Below, one piece after another: positions 1-8,008 of a DNA stretch of 35,210 nucleotides. The notes beneath the pieces are model-generated. The model was not told the origin of the DNA and did not search any database. It saw only the letters and a program-made list of their open reading frames with translations. The stretch's first letter is position 1, and the number at the start of each line of letters is the position of its first letter. The translations under genes were made by a program, and so were the position numbers. Origin of the DNA: an uncultured Nitratireductor sp. (GTDB lineage Bacteria > Pseudomonadota > Alphaproteobacteria > Rhizobiales > Rhizobiaceae); contig NZ_CAJXGF010000029.1 of the NCBI RefSeq assembly GCF_913053745.1, forward strand, positions 1-35,210, read 5' to 3'.

Positions 1-91
1 GCGATCTTAGCGACACAAGGGGACGATTCACCTTCGGACCCAGCCTGCTTCACGTCGGCTTTCGCAGCCCGCCCTCAGCTTCCCAGGACAC

Positions 92-116
92 CGGCTGCCC
101 GTTCGAGGGGCAGCCG
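92..116. other. Perfect GC-rich inverted repeat (9-bp arms, 7-nt loop)
   Basis: CGGCTGCCC at 92-100 pairs exactly with GGGCAGCCG at 108-116 around the loop GTTCGAG. No T-run follows on either strand, so it is not a classical terminator. It lies about 60 bp past the end of the DUF1311 gene on the minus strand and could serve as its transcript end, or belong to something beyond the window edge. The rest of 1-178 shows no gene I can support. Confidence 0.4.
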
Positions 117-178
117 AAATCAGGCGAACGAAGTGCGCGGCGATGGAAGCCACCCGTACGGCAACGGGTTTGCGGGCT

Positions 179-589
179 TCAGTTCGCCATGGGAACAGGG
201 CAAGCCATGTCCCCTTCCTCGCAATTCAAATAACCCGCGAAGTCGTCGATGCGGGATTGCGTCAAGCCATCCATGCACTGTGCAACGAGCATGGGCATCA
301 CGCTTCCTCCGGCCGCTTGCGCAGTCTGAAAGCTGCATTCCGCATCGCGAAACTTCACCCAGTCGCGCTGCGCCTGAACAAGCAATTTCTTCGTATCGGC
401 GTCGCCTTGCAGGCGACCTTCGATCTGCTTGTAAAGATCATTGAGCTTCTTATCGGACTTTTCGAATGCAGCATTGGCGCATTCGTCCATCGCCGCCTGC
501 GTGTCGGCGTTGTCGTAGCACGCGTCCTGCGCGAGCGCGAACGCCGGCGTGGCCAGAACGATTGCGGCGGTCAGCATTGCACGAATCAT
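179..589 (-). CDS. Secreted DUF1311 / LprI-like small protein
   Basis: A 136-residue protein starting with a signal peptide (basic MIR, then a hydrophobic run ending ALAQ, cleavage near residue 20), so it should be exported. The mature part has the DUF1311/LprI pattern: paired Cys residues, an early CYDNADTQAAMDEC motif, a helical middle and a late WVKFRDAEC motif. The family includes a mycobacterial lysozyme inhibitor, but most members have no known function and I assign none. The start at 589 is favoured over an upstream ATG at 643 because AAGGAGGAG lies just before it and the signal peptide begins there. It is monocistronic as far as can be seen. Confidence 0.8.
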   Translation of the reverse strand: MIRAMLTAAIVLATPAFALAQDACYDNADTQAAMDECANAAFEKSDKKLNDLYKQIEGRLQGDADTKKLLVQAQRDWVKFRDAECSFQTAQAAGGSVMPMLVAQCMDGLTQSRIDDFAGYLNCEEGDMACPVPMAN

Positions 590-1229
590 CGTGGGCTCCT
601 CCTTGAAAGAAACAGCGGTGTGTCTGGGGCGCATGCAGCGCACCCTTGTTTAAGATGGCCGTAATCGCCACTGCCGGTTCCCGCGAAATCGCTCAAGACC
701 TGCACCAGACCTTCGTGATTTCCCGCCTGGGCCAGGGATCGGGACCGGCTTGACAGACAGCCACCAGAATGGCCGCGCGAGCAAAGCCGATTGCGTTTCG
801 CTCGGGCATTCCCGCACCTTGCGGCTTCGCGCGCCCAACTCCACGCGCAAGTTGAAACACATGAAAGAACAGATTCCAGAAGATGAAGCAAAAAGTGGGA
901 TGCATTTTTGATGTTTGGGTGAATTTTTAGCAAACGCTCACCGTACGCCAGGCCGTATTGCATGCAGCACATCCGCCTTTTCAACCACGAAACAAGGGGC
1001 GATTTCGTGAAACTCGCGCTCGGTTGCCGAAAAGCGGGGCGCGACGGCGCCATAACGAAACGATTTCGACCGGTTTCGAATTCGAGGACCTGCCGATGGG
1101 CTGACGGGAGCGGCGGGGCCCGATCCGATCTTCGCCCCTGTCGCGCCACGTTCCGATCCGGATAGACTGCTAATGCAGATTCGTTTGGGCCCTTACCGGG
1201 ATTTCCCCGGAGCACTTTGGAGACAAGAC
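590..1229. other. 640-bp stretch without a supported gene
   Basis: This gap separates the leftward DUF1311 gene from the rightward DUF4139 gene, so it must hold both promoters. Several open frames run through it, but none combines a ribosome binding site with a recognisable protein. A patch around 885-960 is clearly more AT-rich than its surroundings and has T-runs (for example 904-909 and 934-938), which suits a promoter or a nucleoid-protein site. I see no tRNA, rRNA or convincing small-RNA terminator. Confidence 0.5.
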
Positions 1230-3248
1230 GTGACAGCGAACCCATCCCGTGACGTGAACCGGAAGATTGCACGCGCCGCTCTGTTCGGCGCCTGTTTTGC
1301 CCTCACACCGGCCATGACGCCCGCATTCGCGGAGATTGTCGATAGCGGGCGTATCGAGACGATCACGCTGTCCTCCGGCGGGCTCGCCGAAATCAGGCGT
1401 TCCGCGCGCGTCGACGGAGACGGCACGCTGCACATCGATATTCCGCTCGATCAGGTGGACGATTTCCTGAAAAGCCTCGTGGTGCGGGATCCGGCGGGTA
1501 CGATCGGCGCGGTGACGCTCGACGGGCTGTCGCCGGTCGAGGAAACGTTTCGGCGTCTGCCCTTCGACGCCGTGGAAATGGGGTCCGTGCCGGCGCTGGC
1601 CGCCGCGCTGCAGGGCGTCTCCGTGCGTGCCACTTCCGGCGGGCGCACGGTCGAGGGCATGATCCTCGGTGTGGATACACAGCAGACAGGCGGCGAAACC
1701 GCCCCCCGAACCGAACGCGTTCTTTCGGTGATGACAGAAGAAGGCACGGTGGAAATCCTGAAGCTTGGAACCGACACCGAACTCGAGATTCGCGACAAAA
1801 CCATGCGCGAGAAACTCCGCCAGGCCGCGCAGGTCAGCGGGCGTGGTCGAACGGATGCCATCCGTTCGGTGGCGATCGCGCTGTCGGGAACCGGCGAGCG
1901 CGATATCGCCGTTTCCTACGTGGTGCCAGCGCCCGTTTGGAAAACGGCCTATCGTCTCGTTTCGGACAGTGCGAACACGACGCGTCTTCAAGCATGGGCC
2001 GTGATCGAAAACGCGACGGGCGAGGACTGGAAAGCCATCGACCTGACGCTGTCTTCCGGCGCACCCGTCACGCTCGCCCAACGGTTACACCAGCGTTACT
2101 GGAGCGAGCGCCCGGAAATCCCCGTGACCGCAGGCAATGCGGCACCGCCCCGCCGCGACGACGCGGCCGGCATTGAAACGGCGGAGATGGATGCCGCGCC
2201 CCGGCGTGCCCGGGCTTTCGGTCATGCCGCATCGCCCGCGCCCCGGGCGGATCTGGCATTGGCATCGCCCTCGGAACCGACCAACCGGAGCCAGGCGCGC
2301 GAAGGCGAGACAAGCGCCACCTATCATCTGCCCAATGCCATCGACCTGGCGGCGGGACAAAGCCTTTCCGTGCCGTTCGTCGATGCCGAAATTCAGGCCG
2401 AGCGCGTCTCCGTTTTCCAGCCTGAGCGCAATGAGATTCATCCGGTCGCGGCCGTGTTTCTGCGAAACGATACCGAAGCCAGCCTGCCACCCGGCATCGT
2501 CACGGTTTACGAGGCGGTGAGCGGCTATGTGGGCGACGCCCAGCTTTCGGGCATACCCGCCGGCGAAAGCCGCATGGCGAGTTTCGCCAGCGATCGCAAG
2601 GTCGAAATCACCATGCAGACGAATCCGCACGAAATCGTCGGCGCGGTTTCCATAGCCGACGGCATCCTACGAACGACCACGGTTTCGCGAAACGCCACCG
2701 ACTACACAATCAAGGGTGCCACGGACGCCGAACGCACCATCCTGATCGAACATCCGCGCCGCGACGGATGGCAGATGAGCTCGGCCTCGCTCGACAGCGC
2801 CACACCGACACATTATCGCCTGCGCGCAACGGTGAACGCTGGCGGCACATCCACCGTGAAAGCCGTGATGGAACGCAGCCGCACGGAGCGCTTCGCTCTT
2901 GTCGACGCCAGCGCCGACGCGATATTCGCCTGGGCCGGCTCGGCCGCCGACAGCGAGACAAGGGAGAGGCTGACGGCGCTTGCCGCACTCAAACGCGAGG
3001 CGTCGACCGCCGAACGCGCTGTCAGCGAAGTGCAGCAGGCGCTGGAGCGGACCGTGAACGACCAAGCCCGCATCCGCGACAATCTCGGTTCGGTCCCCGG
3101 GCAAAGCGCGCTCGGTCAGCGCTACATACGCATGCTCCAGGAACAAGAGAACCGGATCGCCGAGCTCGACGACAAGAGAAGCGGGGCGGAAGCCGAGCTC
3201 AAGCGTCTGAATGACGAGGTCCGGGAGTTTGTCGGCAAGCTACGATGA
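1230..3248 (+). CDS. Exported DUF4139 domain protein with C-terminal coiled coil
   Basis: About 672 residues. The GTG at 1230 is chosen because GGAG lies 7 nt upstream and the frame then begins with a signal peptide (basic NRK, a hydrophobic stretch, AFA cleavage site near residue 35). An ATG at 1173 is the alternative. The middle contains the DUF4139 signature (YVVPAPVWKTAYRL, then WAVIENATGEDWKAIDLTL) typical of proteins once called mucoidy-inhibitor-like. A variable Ala/Arg/Pro-rich segment interrupts the domain near residues 315-370. The last 100 residues are rich in Glu, Arg, Ala and Leu and should form a coiled coil. Likely periplasmic; biochemical role unknown. It stands alone, and a palindromic element follows directly after its stop. 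Confidence 0.8.
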   Translation: MTANPSRDVNRKIARAALFGACFALTPAMTPAFAEIVDSGRIETITLSSGGLAEIRRSARVDGDGTLHIDIPLDQVDDFLKSLVVRDPAGTIGAVTLDGLSPVEETFRRLPFDAVEMGSVPALAAALQGVSVRATSGGRTVEGMILGVDTQQTGGETAPRTERVLSVMTEEGTVEILKLGTDTELEIRDKTMREKLRQAAQVSGRGRTDAIRSVAIALSGTGERDIAVSYVVPAPVWKTAYRLVSDSANTTRLQAWAVIENATGEDWKAIDLTLSSGAPVTLAQRLHQRYWSERPEIPVTAGNAAPPRRDDAAGIETAEMDAAPRRARAFGHAASPAPRADLALASPSEPTNRSQAREGETSATYHLPNAIDLAAGQSLSVPFVDAEIQAERVSVFQPERNEIHPVAAVFLRNDTEASLPPGIVTVYEAVSGYVGDAQLSGIPAGESRMASFASDRKVEITMQTNPHEIVGAVSIADGILRTTTVSRNATDYTIKGATDAERTILIEHPRRDGWQMSSASLDSATPTHYRLRATVNAGGTSTVKAVMERSRTERFALVDASADAIFAWAGSAADSETRERLTALAALKREASTAERAVSEVQQALERTVNDQARIRDNLGSVPGQSALGQRYIRMLQEQENRIAELDDKRSGAEAELKRLNDEVREFVGKLR

Positions 3249-3291
3249 AGCATTGGACCGAAAACCGGCGTCCACTTTTCGGCCCGACGCT
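3249..3291. repeat. Rhizobial-type palindromic intergenic element
   Basis: An imperfect 16-bp stem (left arm 3249-3264, right arm 3276-3291, two mismatches and one G-T pair) with an 11-nt loop. Its core is CCGAAAA/TTTTCGG plus ACCGG. It starts on the base after the DUF4139 stop and ends on the base before the stop of the convergent membrane gene, so it is the whole gap. From memory, similar GGAAAA...ACCGG palindromes are dispersed in many copies between genes of Hyphomicrobiales. It may end both transcripts. Confidence 0.6.
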
Positions 3292-3900
3292 CTAGAAATC
3301 GTCCACCGAGCCCGCACCCAACGCCGCGCCGGCTCCGAGCGGCGCCAGGCCGCCAACCGCCCCCGTGCGATCGGCAAGCCGCGCGATCAGAAAACGTCGC
3401 AGCCCAAAGAGCGCCATGACCGGCAGCGCAACCGTCACAAGCGCGCCCCCGTCGGCGAGAAGGAACGACCACACGATCGCCGCGGCCGATGCAAGCAGAA
3501 GCGCCAGTGAATACGGCCAGCGCGCGCCCCGCGCTCCGGCAACCCCGATGAAGCCGCCGCGTGTAAACATAAGCGCGCACCCGGTCAGAAAAACGGTGAT
3601 CAAGACGCCCTTGTACGCGACCGCGACAATGGCGTCGCTCCAGGCCGCCATACCGAACCGATACAGCCCCACGATCAACGGGGTGATCAACAGGAGATGA
3701 ACGTTTATGCCGAGAAGCACCGGGTGAAACCGCAGGCGGCAGACCCGGAAGCCAACGAGCACACAGGCAGCGAGTGCCACACCAATCCAGCCGGCGATCT
3801 CTTGATCGGTTCCGCTACGCCACAGCGCGACAAAGATCAGGGAAGGAAGGCTTTCCACAATATCCGACAGCCATTCCCGCTGCATCGACGGTTTGCGCAT
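3292..3900 (-). CDS. Uncharacterised integral membrane protein downstream of ectR
   Basis: About 202 residues with five or six hydrophobic segments separated by short basic loops and no catalytic motif I recognise. It begins 19 bp after the ectR-type MarR gene on the same strand, so the two are probably cotranscribed. GGAGAGAG in that gap supplies the ribosome binding site for the ATG at 3900. The context (same transcript as the ectoine regulator, divergent from ectABCD-ask) suggests a link to osmotic stress, but this is inference. I do not recognise the family. A channel, a small transporter or a membrane-stress protein would all fit the topology. Confidence 0.7.
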   Translation of the reverse strand: MRKPSMQREWLSDIVESLPSLIFVALWRSGTDQEIAGWIGVALAACVLVGFRVCRLRFHPVLLGINVHLLLITPLIVGLYRFGMAAWSDAIVAVAYKGVLITVFLTGCALMFTRGGFIGVAGARGARWPYSLALLLASAAAIVWSFLLADGGALVTVALPVMALFGLRRFLIARLADRTGAVGGLAPLGAGAALGAGSVDDF

Positions 3901-3919
3901 GCGCTTCTCTCGCTCTCTC

Positions 3920-4453
3920 CTATTTGCGGTCCACCGCGCCGACATCCAGCAGAGGCGCGGCGTCGAGAGCGCCGGCATTGAGCATTGCACCGACACGCTC
4001 CAGCGCGGCGACGATCATGCCCTGCTCCCAGTCGGGCAGCGCTTGAAACTGCTCCGAAAAGGTCTTCTGCAAGGGATCGGGCGCGGCGGTGAGCAGGGCC
4101 CGGCCGACCTCCGTCGGCGCCACCCATACGACACGCTTGTCGCGCTCGCTGCGCGTACGCGTCACAAGCCCCCGCGCCTCCAGCTTGTCCACAAGGGAGG
4201 TGGCAGTGGCCTGCCCGACGCCGGCGTTCCCGGCAATGTCCTTCGGCGTGGCACGCCCGGCGGCGGCAACGATCTCAAGCACAATCAACTGGGGGGTGGT
4301 CAGACCCGTGGCACGCGCCAGGGTACGCGCGTTCAGTTCCGTCGCACGCAGGATGCGCCGCAGCGCGATCAGGCTTGTCTCGGTACGATCTTCCATGCCG
4401 CGATTCCCCAAATCCGGAGGCCGAAGGGGCGATTCTTCGACGCCGCTCTCCAT
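3920..4453 (-). CDS. ectR: MarR-family regulator, EctR type (ectoine operon)
   Basis: About 177 residues with a winged-helix MarR fold: an N-terminal dimerisation helix (SLIALRRILRATELNARTL), recognition helix region (TPKDIAGNAGVGQATATSLV) and the wing with the diagnostic SERDKR. The gene is divergent from ectABCD-ask, the arrangement known for EctR1 of halotolerant methylotrophs, which represses the ect promoter. By position and family this should be the ectoine regulator. The start is uncertain: GTG 4459, ATG 4453 and ATG 4396 are in frame, the first two lack a ribosome binding site and the last has only a weak GGGGAA. The 4396 start would leave the palindrome at 4453-4466 upstream as an operator. 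Confidence 0.8.
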   Translation of the reverse strand: MESGVEESPLRPPDLGNRGMEDRTETSLIALRRILRATELNARTLARATGLTTPQLIVLEIVAAAGRATPKDIAGNAGVGQATATSLVDKLEARGLVTRTRSERDKRVVWVAPTEVGRALLTAAPDPLQKTFSEQFQALPDWEQGMIVAALERVGAMLNAGALDAAPLLDVGAVDRK

Positions 4454-4466
4454 ATCCACATGGATA
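4453..4466. promoter_or_regulatory. Candidate operator palindrome TATCCA-CA-TGGATA
   Basis: A perfect 6+6 bp dyad with a 2-bp centre overlaps the upstream start codons of the MarR gene. The same TATCC half site recurs at 4573-4577 and 4592-4596 in front of ectA. Dyads of this size are typical MarR targets, so it is a candidate EctR site, which is inference. The match to published EctR operators cannot be checked here. Confidence 0.4.
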
Positions 4467-4566
4467 GCAGAGAAAATATAATTTGATTAGCGAATAAAAT
4501 TTCGTGCTGAATCTTTTGATTATCAGGCGTTTGGCGCCATAACGGAACCAATTTTGATTCTAGCGG

Positions 4567-4596
4567 TTGAAATATCCTTCGATAGTCATAATATCC
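4567..4596 (+). promoter_or_regulatory. ectA promoter region with repeated ATATCC elements
   Basis: The AT-rich 4460-4600 interval must hold the ectABCD-ask promoter. ATATCC occurs at 4572-4577 and 4591-4596, 19 bp apart (about two helical turns), and TATC-CTTC-GATA at 4573-4584 is a dyad. TTGAAA at 4567-4572 could be a -35 box. TTGATT (4516-4521), 16 nt, CATAAC (4538-4543) is another possible core promoter. None is decisive. Confidence 0.3.
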
Positions 4597-4616
4597 GGCG
4601 CGCTATGAGGAGACCA

Positions 4617-5219
4617 ATGGCCAGTACCGACATCAAGCTTGTACGCAAGCGATCGCCTGAAATTGTCTATCGCCCCCCGCGCAAGGAAGACGGCGCGGAC
4701 GTTTGGCGGCTCATTCAGTCCTGCGAGCCGCTCGACGAGAATTCCCTCTATTGCAACCTGCTGCAATGCGACCATTTCGGCGACACCTGCATCGCCGCCG
4801 AAAGGACCAGCGACGGAGCGCTGGTCGGCTGGGTTTCAGCCTATCTTCTGCCGGACGAGGACAACACTTTGTTCGTCTGGCAGGTTGCCGTGGACCAGAG
4901 CGTTCAGGGCATGGGCGTGGGCAAGAAACTGCTCGCCGCGCTGCTCGACCGCGAAGCCTGCGAGAACGTGCAGGCACTTAAGACCACCATCACCTCCGAC
5001 AACAAGGCGAGCTGGGGCCTTTTTTCCTCGCTGGCCCGTTTCAGAGGCGGTGAACTGAGCCACGAGCCTTACTTCCGCAAGGATGCACATTTCGACGGCA
5101 AACACGCCACCGAACATATGGTGACGATCGAATTCGCCGAAGGAGCATCCTCGGACATGCGCGGAAACTGGGTTTCCCTGCGCAGTGCCGACGAGGCGAG
5201 AAGCGACGATGCCGCCTGA
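4617..5219 (+). CDS. ectA: L-2,4-diaminobutyrate N-gamma-acetyltransferase EctA
   Basis: A 200-residue GNAT-fold enzyme that transfers acetyl from acetyl-CoA to the gamma-amino group of 2,4-diaminobutyrate, the second step of ectoine synthesis from aspartate semialdehyde. The N-terminal RPPRKEDGADVWRLIQSC and NSLYCNLLQCDHF motifs are typical of EctA, and the acetyl-CoA loop is QGMGVGKKLL (97-106). The ATG at 4617 is preceded by GAGGAG five bases away, which excludes longer in-frame starts at 4605 (ATG) and 4554 (TTG). It is the first gene of ectABCD-ask and is divergent from the MarR regulator. Its stop codon sits in the loop of a strong hairpin. Confidence 0.97.
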   Translation: MASTDIKLVRKRSPEIVYRPPRKEDGADVWRLIQSCEPLDENSLYCNLLQCDHFGDTCIAAERTSDGALVGWVSAYLLPDEDNTLFVWQVAVDQSVQGMGVGKKLLAALLDREACENVQALKTTITSDNKASWGLFSSLARFRGGELSHEPYFRKDAHFDGKHATEHMVTIEFAEGASSDMRGNWVSLRSADEARSDDAA

Positions 5220-5229
5220 CGGCGGCATC
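5208..5229 (+). other. Intercistronic hairpin holding the ectA stop codon
   Basis: GATGCCGCC (5208-5216) pairs perfectly with GGCGGCATC (5221-5229), and the TGA stop of ectA forms most of the TGAC loop. There is no T-run, so it is unlikely to terminate transcription. It may slow terminating ribosomes or protect the ectA segment from 3'-exonucleases. Confidence 0.6.
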
Positions 5230-5267
5230 CCAATTCGCACGACCGAAAAAAATCCGAAGGAAAAAAG

Positions 5268-6557
5268 ATGACGACCGTTACGACGGACGACAAACAGATT
5301 TTCACGCGACGCGAGTCGGAAGCGCGCAGCTATTGCCGCAGCTTCCCCAGCGTGTTCGCCAAGGCCCAGGGCGCGACCCTGACCGATGCCGAGGGGCGCG
5401 ACTATATCGACTTCCTCGCCGGTTGCTCGACGCTGAACTATGGCCACAACGACCCGGACATGAAAGCCGCGCTGATCGAGCATATCGAGCGCGACGGCGT
5501 GACGCACGGCCTCGACATGCACACCGACGCCAAGGCCGCGTTCCTGAAGACGTTCGAGCGCCTTATCCTACGCCCGCGCGACATGGACCATCGCGTCATG
5601 TTCACCGGCCCGACCGGGGCCAATGCCATCGAGGCCGCACTGAAGCTCGCCCGCAAGGTGACCGGACGCCAGAACGTCGTCTCCTTCACCAACGGCTTTC
5701 ATGGCGTGACGCTCGGTGCGCTTGCCGCGACCGGCAACGGCTATCATCGCGGCGGCGCCGGCGTTCCGCTCAACCATGTCACGCGAATGCCTTATGACGG
5801 CGCGATGGGCGGCGACATCGACACCGCCGACCTTTTGAACCGCATGCTTTCCGAGCCTTCCAGCGGCGTCGAGAAGCCGGCGGCGATCCTGCTCGAGACC
5901 GTGCAGGGCGAAGGTGGGCTGAATGCTGCTTCCCGCGAATGGGTGCGTCGCGTAAGCGAGATCGCCCGTGCCCATGGCGCGTTGCTGATCATCGACGACA
6001 TCCAGGCGGGCTGCGGCCGCACCGGCAATTTCTTCTCCTTCGAGGAAATGGGGATTTCGCCGGACATCATCACGATGGCGAAGTCGCTTTCGGGCTACGG
6101 CCTGCCGTTCGCGGCCGTTCTGGTGAAGCCGAAATACGACGTGTTCGGCCCGGCAGAGCACAACGGCACGTTCCGCGGCAACAACCACGCTTTCGTCACG
6201 GCGCGTGTGGCGCTGGAGAAATTCTGGACGGACGACACGTTCCGTTCCACCGTCGCCGAGCGCGGCGCCTATCTGGAAAAGCGCCTCAACGAGATCGCGG
6301 CGCTGCTCCCGCAGGCCCGCGTCAAGGGCCGCGGCATGATGATGGGCGTCGACGTCGGTTCCGGCGAAACGGCCAGCGACATCTGCAAGCGCTGTTTTCG
6401 CGACGGGCTGATCATCGAGACGTCGGGCGCGCATGACGAGGTGGTGAAGATCCTCTGCCCGCTGAACATCGACCAGGAAACGTTTGCACGCGGGCTGGAC
6501 ATTCTTCAGTCTGCCGTTGCCGAGACAACCCAGAACACAAAAATCGCAGCGGAGTAA
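5268..6557 (+). CDS. ectB: Diaminobutyrate-2-oxoglutarate aminotransferase EctB
   Basis: A 429-residue class III PLP aminotransferase that makes L-2,4-diaminobutyrate from aspartate semialdehyde and glutamate, the first committed step to ectoine. Visible landmarks are [15 protein letters not shown] (112-126) near the cofactor phosphate site, [11 protein letters not shown] (from 243) with the Asp that contacts the pyridine nitrogen, and the Schiff-base Lys272 in [13 protein letters not shown]. Length is normal for the family. AAGGA lies 8 nt before the ATG. It is the second gene of the operon, 48 bp after ectA, and ectC follows after 5 bp. Confidence 0.97.
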   Translation: MTTVTTDDKQIFTRRESEARSYCRSFPSVFAKAQGATLTDAEGRDYIDFLAGCSTLNYGHNDPDMKAALIEHIERDGVTHGLDMHTDAKAAFLKTFERLILRPRDMDHRVMFTGPTGANAIEAALKLARKVTGRQNVVSFTNGFHGVTLGALAATGNGYHRGGAGVPLNHVTRMPYDGAMGGDIDTADLLNRMLSEPSSGVEKPAAILLETVQGEGGLNAASREWVRRVSEIARAHGALLIIDDIQAGCGRTGNFFSFEEMGISPDIITMAKSLSGYGLPFAAVLVKPKYDVFGPAEHNGTFRGNNHAFVTARVALEKFWTDDTFRSTVAERGAYLEKRLNEIAALLPQARVKGRGMMMGVDVGSGETASDICKRCFRDGLIIETSGAHDEVVKILCPLNIDQETFARGLDILQSAVAETTQNTKIAAE

Positions 6558-6562
6558 CGAAT

Positions 6563-6955
6563 ATGATCGTGCGCGACCTGAACGAGGCGAAGAACACCGA
6601 CCGTCACGTCTTCTCGGAAGGATGGGACAGCGTCCGCCTTCTTTTGAAGTCGGACGAGATGGGTTTTTCCTTTCACATAACCACCATCCATGCCGGTGCC
6701 GAACTGAACATGCATTACAAGAACCATCTTGAATGCGTTTATTGCGTCGACGGCACGGGGTCCATCGAGGACTGCGCGACCGGCGAAGTTCACAAGATCA
6801 GGCCCGGCGTGATGTATGCGCTCGACAAGAACGACAAGCATATCCTGCGCGCCGACGCCGACAAGCCGATGGTCATGGCTTGCACATTCAACCCCCCGGT
6901 GACCGGAAAGGAAGTGCATCAGGCCGACGGCTCATATGCGCTGGAGGATGCCTGA
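6563..6955 (+). CDS. ectC: L-ectoine synthase EctC
   Basis: A 130-residue cupin that closes the ring of N-gamma-acetyl-diaminobutyrate, with loss of water, to give ectoine. The residues reported as iron ligands in characterised EctC enzymes are present at the same numbers: Glu57 (in [11 protein letters not shown]), Tyr85 (PGVMY) and His93 (DKNDKH). The length is typical and nothing is missing. The start lies 5 bp after the ectB stop and its ribosome binding site (GGAG) is inside the end of ectB, so translation of the two is probably coupled. A hairpin and a 96-bp gap separate it from ectD. Confidence 0.97.
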   Translation: MIVRDLNEAKNTDRHVFSEGWDSVRLLLKSDEMGFSFHITTIHAGAELNMHYKNHLECVYCVDGTGSIEDCATGEVHKIRPGVMYALDKNDKHILRADADKPMVMACTFNPPVTGKEVHQADGSYALEDA

Positions 6956-6969
6956 CACTTAAGGACGAA

Positions 6970-6999
6970 GCGCCGCGTCTCCATTCGGATGCGCGGCGC
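6970..6999 (+). other. Stem-loop between ectC and ectD
   Basis: GCGCCGCG (6970-6977) pairs perfectly with CGCGGCGC (6992-6999), and an inner TCC/GGA stem continues the helix. No T-run follows. It lies 14 bp after the ectC stop and 52 bp before ectD. It could lower ectD expression relative to ectABC or stabilise the upstream RNA. Confidence 0.55.
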
Positions 7000-7051
7000 C
7001 CGGAGCCATGCATCCGCCGGCGAAAACCCTGAAAGAAGAAGGAGAACGACC

Positions 7052-7987
7052 ATGACAGCGATGTCTAAGGAACGTGACCGAAGAAGTCAGGATCCCTACC
7101 CCAGCAGGCTGCCCGAAGAACGTTGGCTGCCCCGCCAGGACCGGACCGTATGGAGCCAGTGGCGGCCCGACGCCCCGCTGACAGCACAGCAAGCCGATCA
7201 GTTCGATCGTGACGGCTTCCTGATCCTCAAAGATATTTTCACGGCTGAAGAGGTCGAGGCGCTGAAAGCCGAATCCGCGGCATTGCGCGGCGGCGAGCGT
7301 GAATTGATGGACGGCAGCGTCGTTACCGAGCCAGGCTCGAACGAAGTGCGCACCATCTTCAAGCTTCCCGAACAGAGCTCCCTCTTCAACCGTCTCGCCA
7401 GCGACCGCCGCGTTGCGGGCATCGCCAGCTTCCTGCTCGGAGACGAGGTCTACGTTCATCAGTCGCGGCTCAACTACAAGCCGGGCTTTACAGGCAAGGA
7501 ATTCTACTGGCATTCGGATTTCGAGACCTGGCACGCCGAAGACGGCATGCCGCGGATGCGCGCCGTTTCCGCCTCGCTGCTCCTCACCGACAACGATGCG
7601 TTGAACGGTCCGCTGATGCTGATGCCCGGTTCGCACAAGCATTTCATCGCCTGCGCCGGCGAGACGCCGGACGACAATCACAAATCCTCGCTCAAGAAGC
7701 AGGAAGTGGGCGTTCCCTCGCACGAGGCGCTGGGCAAGCTTGCAGGCGAGCACGGCATTACCCCGGCCACCGGCAATGCCGGCACGCTGGTCTTCTTCGA
7801 TTGCAACACGATGCACGGCTCCAACGGCAACATCACGCCGTTCGCACGCTCCAACGCATTCTTCGTGTTCAATGCCTTGTCGAACGGACTGACAGAACCG
7901 TTCGGCGCAAGAAAGGCCCGGCCCGATTTTCTCGCCGAGCGTGGCGAGCCAACCCCCGTCGAAATCAAGACCGGGAAACTGGCGTAA
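7052..7987 (+). CDS. ectD: Ectoine 5-hydroxylase EctD
   Basis: A 311-residue Fe(II)/2-oxoglutarate dioxygenase that converts ectoine to 5-hydroxyectoine. It has the EctD signature FYWHSDFETWHAEDGMPRMR with iron ligands His154 and Asp156. The third ligand, His255, lies in NTMHGSNGN, and Arg266 is placed to bind 2-oxoglutarate. The ATG at 7052 is preceded by AAGGAGAA seven bases away; a GTG/ATG region further upstream in frame lacks one. Inclusion of ectD in the operon implies the cell makes hydroxyectoine, which is often linked to heat or desiccation as well as salt. The ask gene follows after 21 bp. Confidence 0.97.
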   Translation: MTAMSKERDRRSQDPYPSRLPEERWLPRQDRTVWSQWRPDAPLTAQQADQFDRDGFLILKDIFTAEEVEALKAESAALRGGERELMDGSVVTEPGSNEVRTIFKLPEQSSLFNRLASDRRVAGIASFLLGDEVYVHQSRLNYKPGFTGKEFYWHSDFETWHAEDGMPRMRAVSASLLLTDNDALNGPLMLMPGSHKHFIACAGETPDDNHKSSLKKQEVGVPSHEALGKLAGEHGITPATGNAGTLVFFDCNTMHGSNGNITPFARSNAFFVFNALSNGLTEPFGARKARPDFLAERGEPTPVEIKTGKLA

Positions 7988-8008
7988 GCCGAAACAAAAC
8001 TGGATATC

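Noticed and set aside
92-116. Hairpin resembling a tRNA T arm or the end of tmRNA because its loop contains TTCGA
   Set aside because: The stem is too long, no acceptor or other arms could be found around it, and no CCA follows.
586-1272. A 228-codon open frame on the minus strand across the gap upstream of DUF4139
   Set aside because: No ribosome site, no recognisable domain, and its ends run into two genes in other frames. It looks like a chance frame in GC-rich DNA.
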